Source of the DNA: an uncultured Lachnospiraceae bacterium
GTDB lineage: Bacteria > Bacillota > Clostridia > Lachnospirales > Lachnospiraceae
NCBI GenBank assembly: GCA_905193085.1
Contig: CAJJNI010000087.1
Span: 1-9,265 of the forward strand
DNA length: 9,265 nucleotides
Reading direction: 5' to 3'
The notes beneath the pieces are model-generated. The model made no database searches. It was not told where the DNA came from and saw nothing but the letters and a program-made list of their open reading frames with translations. Shown in pieces: positions 1-6,916 of the stretch. The stretch's first letter is position 1, and every line of letters starts with the position of its first letter. A program made the position numbers and the translations under genes.

Positions 1-509
1 TGATTTTTATCGTTGTTTTCATATTTCTGGAAATAAACTTTGTTTCCTATCATAACAAGTTTTCCAGAATATTTATCACATAATGTGGTCAGATGTTTAC
101 CATTAATGTTACATCTCATTGCAGAAAATAAAGTTCCTCTGAATGCTGCTGTTGAATTTGAGCCAGTAAGGTTATTTTTTGAAAAATAGAGATAATTTCC
201 GTAAGCATTTATACTTGATACAGTTTCATCATTCAGTTTAGTGACATTATCTCCATTAGAATCCATGCAGTAGAGTCTTCCCTTGTCAAAAGGATTGCTG
301 AAATAAACCTTTCCATCAAGTTCGCAGAAAAGGCCGTCATTTTGAAGATTTCCTGCGGTGTTGCCATTAGCAGCCGGGTTTGTATTATAAATAAACCTGG
401 TTCGTTTTTTATATAATATTACAGAAAGAACCGCTGCTATAATGAGAATAATAAAAATAATTATTTTTATTACAGTGTTAGCTGTTGAGTTTTTTTTCTT
501 TTTTGCCAT
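1..509 (-). CDS. DUF5050-like membrane-anchored protein, N-terminal part (partial)
   Basis: The frame runs open from an ATG at 509 to the window edge, giving 169 codons with no stop; the C-terminus lies outside. The start follows a purine-rich ribosome binding site (AGGAAGGGAAGGG on the minus strand, 515-527). Residues 1-6 are lysine-rich (MAKKKK). Residues about 13-33 form one strongly hydrophobic segment followed by KKRTR, which suggests a signal anchor with the bulk of the protein outside the membrane. The rest has short repeated aromatic strands of the kind KVYFSNP, RLYCMDSNG, YLYFSKN and KVYFQKY, with DxNG turns. This resembles the DUF5050 beta-propeller-like repeats common in clostridia. 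That family has no established enzymatic role known to me, so no function is assigned. The family call is from pattern recognition only. It is transcribed divergently from pheA. Confidence 0.8.
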   Translation of the reverse strand, partial: MAKKKKNSTANTVIKIIIFIILIIAAVLSVILYKKRTRFIYNTNPAANGNTAGNLQNDGLFCELDGKVYFSNPFDKGRLYCMDSNGDNVTKLNDETVSSINAYGNYLYFSKNNLTGSNSTAAFRGTLFSAMRCNINGKHLTTLCDKYSGKLVMIGNKVYFQKYENNDKN

Positions 510-542
510 TGTAACCCTTCCCTTCCTAAAAAATATATGTAT

Positions 543-571
543 ATTATAATATTTTTGTGTCGTGTATGCAA
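543..571 (-). promoter_or_regulatory. Sigma-A-like promoter for the DUF5050-like gene
   Basis: On the minus strand a perfect -10 hexamer TATAAT (543-548) lies exactly 17 bp downstream of TTGCAT (566-571), a partial match to TTGACA. The -10 sits about 34 bp upstream of the ATG at 509, leaving a short leader with the ribosome binding site. Confidence 0.6.
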
Positions 572-584
572 CAAAATGTTTTTA

Positions 585-613
585 TTGCACAAGAGTGAGA
601 TTTGTTATATCAT
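585..613 (+). promoter_or_regulatory. Sigma-A-like promoter for pheA
   Basis: TTGCAC (585-590) and TATCAT (608-613) are separated by 17 bp, close to the sigma-A consensus. The predicted transcript would start near 620 and have a leader of roughly 58 nt. I see no T-box, leader peptide or attenuator hairpin in that leader, so control by phenylalanine is more likely to act on the enzyme than on the transcript. Confidence 0.55.
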
Positions 614-661
614 AATGATTGGTAATATACACTGGAAATTTATGTGAATAATGATACATTT

Positions 662-667
662 AGGAGG
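662..667 (+). promoter_or_regulatory. Ribosome binding site that fixes the pheA start
   Basis: A perfect AGGAGG lies 10 nt before the ATG at 678. An in-frame ATG at 651 lies upstream of this site and would be translated through it, so 678 is preferred. The nine extra residues from 651 would precede the normal start of the chorismate mutase domain. Confidence 0.85.
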
Positions 668-677
668 AATTAAAAAA

Positions 678-1814
678 ATGGCAGAGTTAGATTTGGGTGA
701 AATCCGCGCAAAGCTTGATGATATAGATAAGAAAATAAGCGATACATTTGAAGAAAGAATGAATTTATGCAAAAAAGTTGCAGAGTACAAAATTTCTGTT
801 GGAAAACGGGTGTTCGATAAAGAGAGAGAAAATCAGAAGCTTGATGCTGTTGAAAATCTGGCTGCAAATGATTTTATGAAGCAGTGCAACCGCGATTTAT
901 TTGGACAGATAATGGCGATGAGCAGAAGACTCCAATATGGCTGTGTCAGTGAACATGAAAAAAGTGACTTATATGGATTTAAGAAAGTTGATTCTATTCA
1001 AAAAGATAATATAAGAGTTGTGTATCAGGGGGTTGAAGGGGCTTACAGCCAGGCAGCAATGTGGCAGTATTTCGGACATGATGTTGATGCATATAATGTA
1101 GAATTGTGGAGAGATGCCATGGAAGATGTCAAAAACGGAAAAGCTGATTATGGAGTTTTTCCTATTGAAAATTCTACAGCTGGAAGTGTTAATGATGTAA
1201 ATGATTTACTTATTGAATATGACAATTACATAGTTGGAGAAGTGGTTTTAAAGATAAGCCATGCACTTTTGGGACTTGAAGATAGTGATATATCAGATAT
1301 TAAGAAAATCTATTCGCACCCGCAGGCTCTTATGCAGTCACAGGCATTTTTAAATTCAAACAGGAAGTGGCAGCAGATTAGCATGAAAAATACTGCAGGT
1401 GCTGCCAAGAAAGTTCTTGAAGATAATGATATTACACAGGCGGCTGTTGCCAGTGTTTACGCCGCAAAAGTCTATGGACTTAAAGTATTAAAAGAGTGTA
1501 TAACGGATACTGATGTCAATGCAACCAGATTTATCGTTGTTGCAAATAAGAAAATATACGAAAAAAATGCCAATAAAATAAGCATATGTTTTACCCTTCC
1601 AAACGAAAGTGGAACACTGTATAATATTTTGGGAAATTTCGTTTATAACCATTTAAATATGACAAAGATAGAATCACATCCGACAAAAAATGAAAGATGG
1701 GCATATAACTTCTTTGTCGATTTCGAGGGCAGTCTTGAAGATATGAAAGTTAAAAATGCTCTCTATGCAATAGAAAATGAAGCAAGCAGCTTTAAGCTGC
1801 TTGGAAATTACTGA
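678..1814 (+). CDS. pheA: Bifunctional chorismate mutase / prephenate dehydratase (P-protein)
   Basis: 378 aa, the usual size for a P-protein. It converts chorismate to prephenate and then to phenylpyruvate, in the cytosol, for phenylalanine synthesis. Residues about 3-90 are an AroQ-type chorismate mutase helix domain (LDDIDKKISDTFEERMNLCKKVAEYK is recognisable in pieces, with KxxxGKxVFDxxRE after it). Residues about 113-293 are the prephenate dehydratase domain, with YQGVEGAYSQ at 116-125, an ENSTAGSV segment, SHPQALMQ, and the catalytic TRF at 283-285. Residues about 301-375 are an ACT domain that in this family binds phenylalanine. The family's GALV and ESRP effector motifs read GTLY (312-315) and ESHP (332-335) here, so the arginine of ESRP is histidine 334. 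It has its own promoter and no aromatic-pathway neighbours in the window. Its 3' end overlaps the convergent PHP gene by 7 bp. Confidence 0.95.
   Translation: MAELDLGEIRAKLDDIDKKISDTFEERMNLCKKVAEYKISVGKRVFDKERENQKLDAVENLAANDFMKQCNRDLFGQIMAMSRRLQYGCVSEHEKSDLYGFKKVDSIQKDNIRVVYQGVEGAYSQAAMWQYFGHDVDAYNVELWRDAMEDVKNGKADYGVFPIENSTAGSVNDVNDLLIEYDNYIVGEVVLKISHALLGLEDSDISDIKKIYSHPQALMQSQAFLNSNRKWQQISMKNTAGAAKKVLEDNDITQAAVASVYAAKVYGLKVLKECITDTDVNATRFIVVANKKIYEKNANKISICFTLPNESGTLYNILGNFVYNHLNMTKIESHPTKNERWAYNFFVDFEGSLEDMKVKNALYAIENEASSFKLLGNY
1784..1802. terminator. Hairpin in the last pheA codons, possible terminator for the PHP gene
   Basis: AAGCAGC (1784-1790) and GCTGCTT (1796-1802) form a 7-bp perfect stem with a 5-nt loop. 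It can be drawn as 9 bp with a 1-nt centre. It lies inside pheA codons and begins 6 nt past the stop codon of the minus-strand PHP gene. On the minus strand it is followed by a moderately T-rich stretch (TTCATTTTCTATT), not a clean T tract. On the plus strand no T tract follows. A weak intrinsic terminator is plausible for the minus strand only. Confidence 0.35.
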
Positions 1815-2653
1815 TATAATAATTGTTCAAGTACACTGTAAGGAATTTTTAAATTACCCTTGCCTTTACCTATAAATATATCCGGTTTGTTTGTTCCGTG
1901 ATAATCGGAACCGCCGGATATTTTTAAATTAAACTTATCTGCAAGTGAACGGACATAGCTCTCATCTTTATCTGAATGAAGAGAGTAAATAGCTTCTATT
2001 CCATCAAGTCCTTTTTCTTTTAAATCTGAAATAAGAATATTAAGAGCTGCATCATCAAGTCCGTACAAAAGCGGGTGCGCAAGTACAGCAACACCTCCGG
2101 CTTCTTTAATTATTTCAACTGCCCCTGTTGGAGATACAAGTTTTCTTGGAATATAGTATTTCGATTTTTTTGACAGATATTTGTCAAAACCTTCTTTAAG
2201 AGAAGAAGTATAGCCTTTTTCCATCAGAAATCTTGCAAAATGTGCTCTTGTGATAACTGAATCAGGATATGCGTAAGTTACCTGCTCATAGCTTATATTA
2301 AATCCGTCATCATGCATTCTTTGTAACATTTGTTTATTTCTGTTTAATCTTTCATTTCTGAAATCAGATAAATGTTTCTGAAAATTTTTGGAATTATAAT
2401 ACATGTTATAGCCCAAAATATGAATATCCTGTCTTGCTCCCTTATATCCGGCAGATATTTCTATGCCGGGAATCACTTCAATACCAGAATTTTTTGCGGC
2501 AGATAAAATCTCAAAGATACCGTCTGTTGTGTCGTGGTCTGTCAGTGCAAAAGCAGAAAGTCCCGCTTCTTTGGCTTTACTTACAAGCTGTGCAGGAGTG
2601 TTAGTTCCGTCAGAAAATGTCGAATGAACATGCATATCTATTAATTTTGTCAT
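1808..2653 (-). CDS. PHP-domain metal-dependent phosphoesterase (COG0613/TrpH/RNase AM-like)
   Basis: 281 aa, the typical length of the stand-alone PHP family that includes E. coli YciV (TrpH/RNase AM). Those proteins hydrolyse 3',5'-nucleotide bisphosphates or remove 5' nucleotides from short RNAs. The metal-binding motifs are all visible: HVHSTFSDGT (H8, H10, D15), LTDHD (D39, H40, D41), PGIEIS (E65), DIHILGY (H78), LAHPLLYG (H193), YSLHS (H226) and SDYHG (D250, H252). The insertion between E65 and H193 is the usual helical arm of this subfamily. The start at 2653 is preceded by AAGGA (2663-2667). It is a single-gene unit with its own promoter, convergent with pheA. The PHP fold and metal dependence are secure. 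The exact substrate is inferred from the family only. Confidence 0.9.
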   Translation of the reverse strand: MTKLIDMHVHSTFSDGTNTPAQLVSKAKEAGLSAFALTDHDTTDGIFEILSAAKNSGIEVIPGIEISAGYKGARQDIHILGYNMYYNSKNFQKHLSDFRNERLNRNKQMLQRMHDDGFNISYEQVTYAYPDSVITRAHFARFLMEKGYTSSLKEGFDKYLSKKSKYYIPRKLVSPTGAVEIIKEAGGVAVLAHPLLYGLDDAALNILISDLKEKGLDGIEAIYSLHSDKDESYVRSLADKFNLKISGGSDYHGTNKPDIFIGKGKGNLKIPYSVLEQLLYQ

Positions 2654-2686
2654 AATATCAAATCCTTATCGTTATATTTGTAATTA

Positions 2687-2715
2687 ATTTTAAAGCTTTT
2701 AATAATACAAGTCAA
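2687..2715 (-). promoter_or_regulatory. Sigma-A-like promoter for the PHP gene
   Basis: On the minus strand TTGACT (2710-2715) and TAAAAT (2687-2692) are 17 bp apart, each one mismatch from consensus. This is the best-matching promoter in the window. The transcript would start near 2680, giving a leader of about 27 nt that includes the AAGGA ribosome binding site. Confidence 0.7.
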
Positions 2716-2751
2716 GTTTTGCAGATGGAAGCTGTATATGATATATTATAA

Positions 2752-2815
2752 TTTACAATTTTACATAGATTTTACCTTGTTTACCTGATTTTACAATAAC
2801 TAACAAAAATATTAC
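2752..2815 (+). promoter_or_regulatory. Putative PhoP-box-like hexamer array and promoter upstream of ppx-ppk1
   Basis: Six hexamers in the same orientation lie at 2752 (TTTACA), 2760 (TTTACA), 2771 (TTTACC), 2780 (TTTACC), 2790 (TTTACA) and 2800 (CTAACA). Start-to-start distances are 8, 11, 9, 10 and 10 bp, so they fall on roughly one face of the helix. The B. subtilis PhoP box is a run of TT(A/T/C)ACA repeats separated by about 5 bp. In Pho-activated promoters it lies at about -60 to -20. A possible -10, TATTAC (2810-2815), puts these repeats at about -70 to -22. The arrangement is seen directly. Identity as a Pho box and link to the polyphosphate operon are inference. Confidence 0.45.
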
Positions 2816-2876
2816 TTTGATTGGCGTTAAAATTGTAGAAAATGTTCAAAATACACTTTCATAAATTAAAAAAAAG

Positions 2877-2885
2877 TGGTACAAT
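2877..2885 (+). promoter_or_regulatory. Extended -10 promoter for ppx-ppk1
   Basis: TGG directly followed by TACAAT (2880-2885) is an extended -10 element with one mismatch from TATAAT. The -35 region 17 bp upstream (TTTCAT, 2857-2862) is poor, as is common for extended -10 promoters. Transcription would start near 2892, about 73 nt before the ppx ATG. A weak AT-rich hairpin (AAATTG 2908-2913 with CAATTT 2921-2926) lies in the leader. Together with the other elements here it accounts for the 311-bp gap between the PHP and ppx starts; the remainder is AT-rich with nothing recognisable. Confidence 0.45.
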
Positions 2886-2950
2886 AAAAATATATTAAAG
2901 TGTCAGAAAATTGTTTAAAGCAATTTGGAATTAAAAATAAGTTGCACTAT

Positions 2951-2960
2951 GGAAGGTGAT
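2951..2960 (+). promoter_or_regulatory. Ribosome binding site that decides the ppx start
   Basis: GGAAGGTGAT is close to the full anti-Shine-Dalgarno complement (GGAGGTGAT). It sits at normal spacing before the tandem ATG codons at 2965 and 2968. An in-frame GTG at 2956 lies inside this site and is rejected as a start. Confidence 0.75.
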
Positions 2961-2964
2961 TACA

Positions 2965-4494
2965 ATGATGACTTATGCGGCAATTCATATAGGCTCATAT
3001 GAATTGATAATGAAGATATTTGAATTAAGCAAGGGCAATAATATGAAGCAGCTTGATTTTGTCAGATACAGACTTAATCTGGGACAGGAAAGCTACAGTA
3101 ATGGCAAGATAAGCTATGAGACAATGAATGTCCTTTGTGATAAGTTAAATGAATTTCAGAAAATCATGAAAGAGTACGATGTAAAAGAATTTCGTGTATG
3201 CGCAACAAGTGCCATAAGAGATTTGGAAAATAAGAGGCTTGCACTTGAACAGATTCGCGCAAAGACAGGGGTAAGAGTTGAAGTTTTAAGTAATTCAGAA
3301 CAGAGATTTCTGGAATATATGTCGGTTGCAGCACAGGAAGAAGGTTTTAATAAGATAATAAAGAAACCCACAGCGATAGCTGATGTAGGAGGGGGAAGTC
3401 TCCAGATTTCTCTCTTTGATAAAGACAGGCTTGTGAATACGCAGAATATAATGCTTGGCACAATATGGATATCAGAGAAGGTTAATGAGATGGATTACCG
3501 CTCTGTAAAATATTCTGAAGTTATAGAAGAACTTATCCAGAATGACCTTGAATGTTTTGAATCTCTTTATCTTAAAAATTCAGGAGTTAAGAACTTAATA
3601 ATTGTAGGTGAACTTGTTGCGAGAATTGTTAAGACTATGGAGAAAGATAACGACAATTTTATTACGAGAAAACAGTACATGGAATTTTACAAAGAGAATG
3701 CTCTTAAAAATCCTGAGAATGTTGTTGAAAGTATCGGAATTTCAAAAGATTACAGTTCTATGTTAAGACCTACCCTTATTTTACTCAAAAACCTTATTGA
3801 AAAAACACAGGCAGAAACTATATGGGCTCCCGGAACATATTTAAGTGACGGAATAGCTTATCAGTATGCTCTTTTGTATAAATATATTAAGGATCAGCAT
3901 AATTTCGAAGAAGATATTCTGGCAGAGACTAATAACATATCAAAAAGATACCACTGTAACGAAGTTCATACAAGAACTATCCGGGAGTATGCAAATGTGC
4001 TGTTTGATGCTTCGAAAAAGCTTCACAGGTTATCTGACAGAGAAAAACTGCTGCTTAACATCGCAGCTAAACTTCATGACTGTGGCAAATATATAAGTAT
4101 GTCTGATGCAGCACGCAATTCGTATCATATTGTGATGTCTACTGAGATAATAGGTCTTTCGCACAGGGAAAGAGAGGTTGTTGCGAATGTAATATATTAC
4201 AATACTATGGAAGTGGAAAATAAAGCAGAACTTCTTAGAAATTTTGGAGAAGAAGATTATCTTAAAATATGTAAGCTTACATCTATAATTCGAATAGCAA
4301 ATGTGCTTGACAGAAGCCATAAGCAGAAAATTAAAAATTTAAAAGCGTCATATAAAGGTCAGAAACTGAATATATATGCAGATTGTACAGACACAGAGTT
4401 TTCTTTAGAAAAGAATATGTTCAGAAATAAGATAAGCCTGTTTGAAGAAGTTTTTGGTGTCGAACCGGTACTGAAATTTAAGAGAGTTGACTAA
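2965..4494 (+). CDS. ppx: Ppx/GppA-family exopolyphosphatase-like protein with C-terminal HD domain
   Basis: 509 aa, matching the long two-part Ppx/GppA-HD form. Residues about 4-290 are the actin-like phosphatase part: AAIHIGSYE (5-13), ATSAIRD, and DVGGGSLQISLF (from D140). Residues about 310-480 are an HD domain, with H335, HD at 371-372 (LHDCGKY) and LDRSH at 448-452, followed by a short C-terminal domain. Family members release phosphate from polyphosphate or pppGpp. Several expected residues are changed: the Asp of the DxGS phosphate-loop motif is His8, the Glu of GGGSTE is Gln147, and the usual SGxEEA reads SNSEQR (E112, Q113). Full exopolyphosphatase activity is therefore uncertain, and a binding or regulatory role is possible. 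The HD residues look intact. It lies 15 bp upstream of ppk1, evidently in one operon, behind the putative Pho box. Confidence 0.88.
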   Translation: MMTYAAIHIGSYELIMKIFELSKGNNMKQLDFVRYRLNLGQESYSNGKISYETMNVLCDKLNEFQKIMKEYDVKEFRVCATSAIRDLENKRLALEQIRAKTGVRVEVLSNSEQRFLEYMSVAAQEEGFNKIIKKPTAIADVGGGSLQISLFDKDRLVNTQNIMLGTIWISEKVNEMDYRSVKYSEVIEELIQNDLECFESLYLKNSGVKNLIIVGELVARIVKTMEKDNDNFITRKQYMEFYKENALKNPENVVESIGISKDYSSMLRPTLILLKNLIEKTQAETIWAPGTYLSDGIAYQYALLYKYIKDQHNFEEDILAETNNISKRYHCNEVHTRTIREYANVLFDASKKLHRLSDREKLLLNIAAKLHDCGKYISMSDAARNSYHIVMSTEIIGLSHREREVVANVIYYNTMEVENKAELLRNFGEEDYLKICKLTSIIRIANVLDRSHKQKIKNLKASYKGQKLNIYADCTDTEFSLEKNMFRNKISLFEEVFGVEPVLKFKRVD

Positions 4495-4509
4495 GAATGG
4501 AGTTTTGTT

Positions 4510-6636
4510 ATGGTTAAGAATGAAGAATTTACAAATGTAAAATATTTTGAAAACAGAGAATTAAGCTGGATTAAATTTGATGAAAGAATTTTAGGTGAAG
4601 CAAAAGACAGAACTACCCCTCTTTTTGAAAGACTGAAATTTTTATCTATTACTGCATCTAACCTTGATGAATTTTTTATGATACGAGTTGCTTCATTAAA
4701 AGATATGGTTAATGCGGGCTATAAGAAGCAGGATATTTCCGGATTGAAACCGGCTGAGCAGCTTGAAAAGATTTATGTACAGACACATAGTCTTGTAGAT
4801 GCCCAGTATTCAACTTATAATCGCTCACTTGTTCCGCTTCTGCATCAGAATGGACTTACTATAGTTAAGCATCATGAAGATTTAAATGAAAAGCAATGTG
4901 AATTTGTAGATAAATATTTTTATGAAAATGTATATCCGGTACTTACTCCAATGGCAGTTGATTCATCAAGACCATTTCCTCTTATCAGGAATAAATCATT
5001 AAATATAGGTGCGCTGATTTCGAAAAAAGAAAATGGTGGTGAACTTGATTTTGCTACTGTCCAGGTGCCGTCAGTTCTTTCGAGAATTGTAAAACTGCCT
5101 GATGATGGAAGTGGAAATGTCAGTGTTGTACTGCTTGAAGAAGTTATTGAGAGAAATATAAGTAAGCTTTTTCTTAATTATAATGTAGTGTGTGCACACC
5201 CGTATAGAATTATGAGAAATGCAGATTTAAGTATTGATGAAGATGAAGCTGCAGATTTGCTTAAAGAGATACAGAAGCAGATAAAGAAAAGGCAGTGGGG
5301 TGAAGTTATCCGGCTTGAGGTTGAAAAGAATATGGATCCTGGACTTTTGAAACATCTTAAGAAAGAACTTCAGGTAAAAAATGATGATATATACAAAATA
5401 GGTGGACCTCTTGATTTGACATTCCTTATGAAAATGTATGGCATGGAAGGCTTTGATGAATTAAAGGTTGAAAAATATAAACCACGCAAGCACCCACGTC
5501 TTACTGGTGACTATGATATTTTTGAGAAAATTCGTATGGGAGATATACTTTTACATCATCCGTATATTTCATTTGACCCGGTTATAGAATTTGTCAGACA
5601 GGCGGCAGAAGATGAGAAGGTTCTTGCAATAAAACAGACTTTATACAGGGTAAGTGGTAATTCCCCTATTATTGCTGCTCTTGCACAGGCGGCAGAGAAC
5701 GGAAAACAGGTAACGGTTCTTGTTGAACTTAAGGCAAGATTTGATGAGGAAAATAATATTGTATGGGCAAAAATGCTTGAAAAAGCAGGCTGCCATGTAT
5801 TGTATGGACTTGTAGGTCTTAAAACACACAGTAAGATAACACTTGTTGTCAGAAAAGAAGAAGACGGAATAAGAAGATATGTTCATTTAGGTACTGGTAA
5901 TTATAATGATGCTACAGCAAAGCTTTATACAGATACAGGTCTTCTTACCTGTTCAGATTCGATAGGAGAAGATGCAACAGCTGTATTTAACATGCTGTCA
6001 GGGTATTCAGAACCTGTGGGCTGGAATAAGCTTTCGGTTGCACCTCTCTGGCTTAGAAATCGTTTTATGAAGCTTATAGAAAGAGAAACGGAATATGCAA
6101 AAGAGGGCAAGAAATCCAGAATAATAGCTAAAGTTAATTCTCTGTGTGACAAGGAGATAATAGCTGCTTTATATGCCGCATCAGCCGCAGGTGTTGAAAT
6201 TGATTTGATTGTAAGAGGCATATGCTGTTTAAAGACAGGTATTGCCGGTGTAAGTGAAAATATAAAGGTAAGGTCAATAGTTGGAAATTTCCTTGAACAT
6301 GCAAGAATATTTTATTTCTTCAATGCAGGCGAGGAAGAAGTCTATATGGCAAGCGCAGACTGGATGCCAAGAAACCTTGACAAGCGTGTTGAAATAATGT
6401 TTCCAATCGAAGATGCACAGTTGAAAAAACAGGCGATAGAAATACTTGATATACAGCTTAAGGACAATGTAAAGGCGCAGGAGCTTGGCTCAGATGGAGT
6501 ATACAGAAGAGTAAGCTCAAGAGGAAAAGAGAAAATCTGTGCACAGGAATATTTCTGTAAAGAAGCAAAGAAAATGCTGAATAAGAAAAATGTGGAAGTA
6601 AATGACAGAGTATTTGTTCCACGGGAAAAAATGTAA
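4510..6636 (+). CDS. ppk1: Polyphosphate kinase 1
   Basis: 708 aa, full length for PPK1. It transfers the gamma-phosphate of ATP reversibly onto growing inorganic polyphosphate. The N-terminal domain begins with ENRELSWIKFDERIL and continues with SNLDEFFMIRV, both typical. The PLD-like catalytic domains carry LYRVSGNSP (R380), ELKARFDEENN (R410), GLKTHSKITLVVR (H440), YVHLGTGNYN and NFLEHARIFYF (H597). H440 and H597 correspond to E. coli H435, the autophosphorylated histidine, and H592. R380 and R410 correspond to the metal/ATP-site arginines R375 and R405. The constant offset of five supports the alignment. Start: ATG after GGAG (4499-4502) with a 7-nt spacer. It is second in a two-gene operon with the ppx-like gene, with no promoter or terminator visible in the 15-bp gap. 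All key residues are intact, so it should be active. Confidence 0.97.
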   Translation: MVKNEEFTNVKYFENRELSWIKFDERILGEAKDRTTPLFERLKFLSITASNLDEFFMIRVASLKDMVNAGYKKQDISGLKPAEQLEKIYVQTHSLVDAQYSTYNRSLVPLLHQNGLTIVKHHEDLNEKQCEFVDKYFYENVYPVLTPMAVDSSRPFPLIRNKSLNIGALISKKENGGELDFATVQVPSVLSRIVKLPDDGSGNVSVVLLEEVIERNISKLFLNYNVVCAHPYRIMRNADLSIDEDEAADLLKEIQKQIKKRQWGEVIRLEVEKNMDPGLLKHLKKELQVKNDDIYKIGGPLDLTFLMKMYGMEGFDELKVEKYKPRKHPRLTGDYDIFEKIRMGDILLHHPYISFDPVIEFVRQAAEDEKVLAIKQTLYRVSGNSPIIAALAQAAENGKQVTVLVELKARFDEENNIVWAKMLEKAGCHVLYGLVGLKTHSKITLVVRKEEDGIRRYVHLGTGNYNDATAKLYTDTGLLTCSDSIGEDATAVFNMLSGYSEPVGWNKLSVAPLWLRNRFMKLIERETEYAKEGKKSRIIAKVNSLCDKEIIAALYAASAAGVEIDLIVRGICCLKTGIAGVSENIKVRSIVGNFLEHARIFYFFNAGEEEVYMASADWMPRNLDKRVEIMFPIEDAQLKKQAIEILDIQLKDNVKAQELGSDGVYRRVSSRGKEKICAQEYFCKEAKKMLNKKNVEVNDRVFVPREKM

Positions 6637-6713
6637 ATTTTAAGATATTTATAATTAGTTTTTGTCTGCTTATATAAAATCAGTGCTTTAAAGTTATATT
6701 TCGAATTTATATG

Positions 6714-6796
6714 GCAGATGTCTGCGGATTGCTCCGCACTATGTGCTCCCACAACTTTAGAAACATTCTTCGCGAGTTTCTCAAGTTGTGAGAACT
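6714..6796. repeat. Cluster of consecutive inverted repeats between convergent genes
   Basis: Four back-to-back potential hairpins fill about 83 bp. They are GCAG(ATGT)CTGC at 6714-6725, TGCGGA(TTGC)TCCGCA at 6723-6738, GCAC(TAT)GTGC at 6736-6746, and a long one at 6750-6790. The last has outer arms CACAACTT and AAGTTGTG (8 bp), a single T/C mismatch, inner arms AGAAAC and GTTTCT (6 bp) and an 11-nt loop. Neighbouring arms overlap by 2-3 nt, so alternative folds compete. It is more GC-rich than its surroundings. No T tract follows on either strand, so it is not a canonical intrinsic terminator, though it may end or protect transcripts of ppk1 and the convergent HAD gene. A dispersed intergenic repeat is an alternative. 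The rest of the 280-bp gap (6637-6713, 6797-6916) is AT-rich; it holds only a degenerate direct repeat, TTTGTGCATTT (6836-6846) and TTTGCGCATTT (6854-6864). Confidence 0.6.
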
Positions 6797-6916
6797 ATGT
6801 TTAATGTGTTTCGTTTGCAATAAAATGAGATTGTTTTTGTGCATTTTTCTATGTTTGCGCATTTATAGTTAAAAACATAAATTATTAAGTTTCACACGGA
6901 TTGTCTTTGCTTGCAA

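Noticed and set aside
651..677. Upstream in-frame ATG adding nine residues to PheA
   Set aside because: It has no ribosome binding site of its own, and its codons run through the perfect AGGAGG that serves the ATG at 678.
620..677. T-box or phenylalanine attenuator leader before pheA
   Set aside because: The leader is about 58 nt, with no Phe-rich leader peptide, no terminator/antiterminator pair and no T-box consensus.
2752..2805. CRISPR array or replication iterons
   Set aside because: The hexamers are too short and too closely spaced for CRISPR repeats and spacers, and there is no replication gene nearby. The spacing fits a regulator-binding array better.
2956..2964. GTG start for ppx
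   Set aside because: It lies inside the ribosome binding site for the ATG at 2965, and the resulting extra residues precede the normal family start.
6637..6713. Intrinsic terminator directly after ppk1
   Set aside because: There are short T runs (AGTTTTTG) but no stem precedes them.
6342..6752. Minus-strand open frame of 136 codons overlapping the ppk1 3' end and the inverted-repeat cluster
   Set aside because: Most of it is antisense to the conserved PPK1 coding region. Its protein has no recognisable motif, and its start lies in the hairpin cluster without a ribosome binding site.
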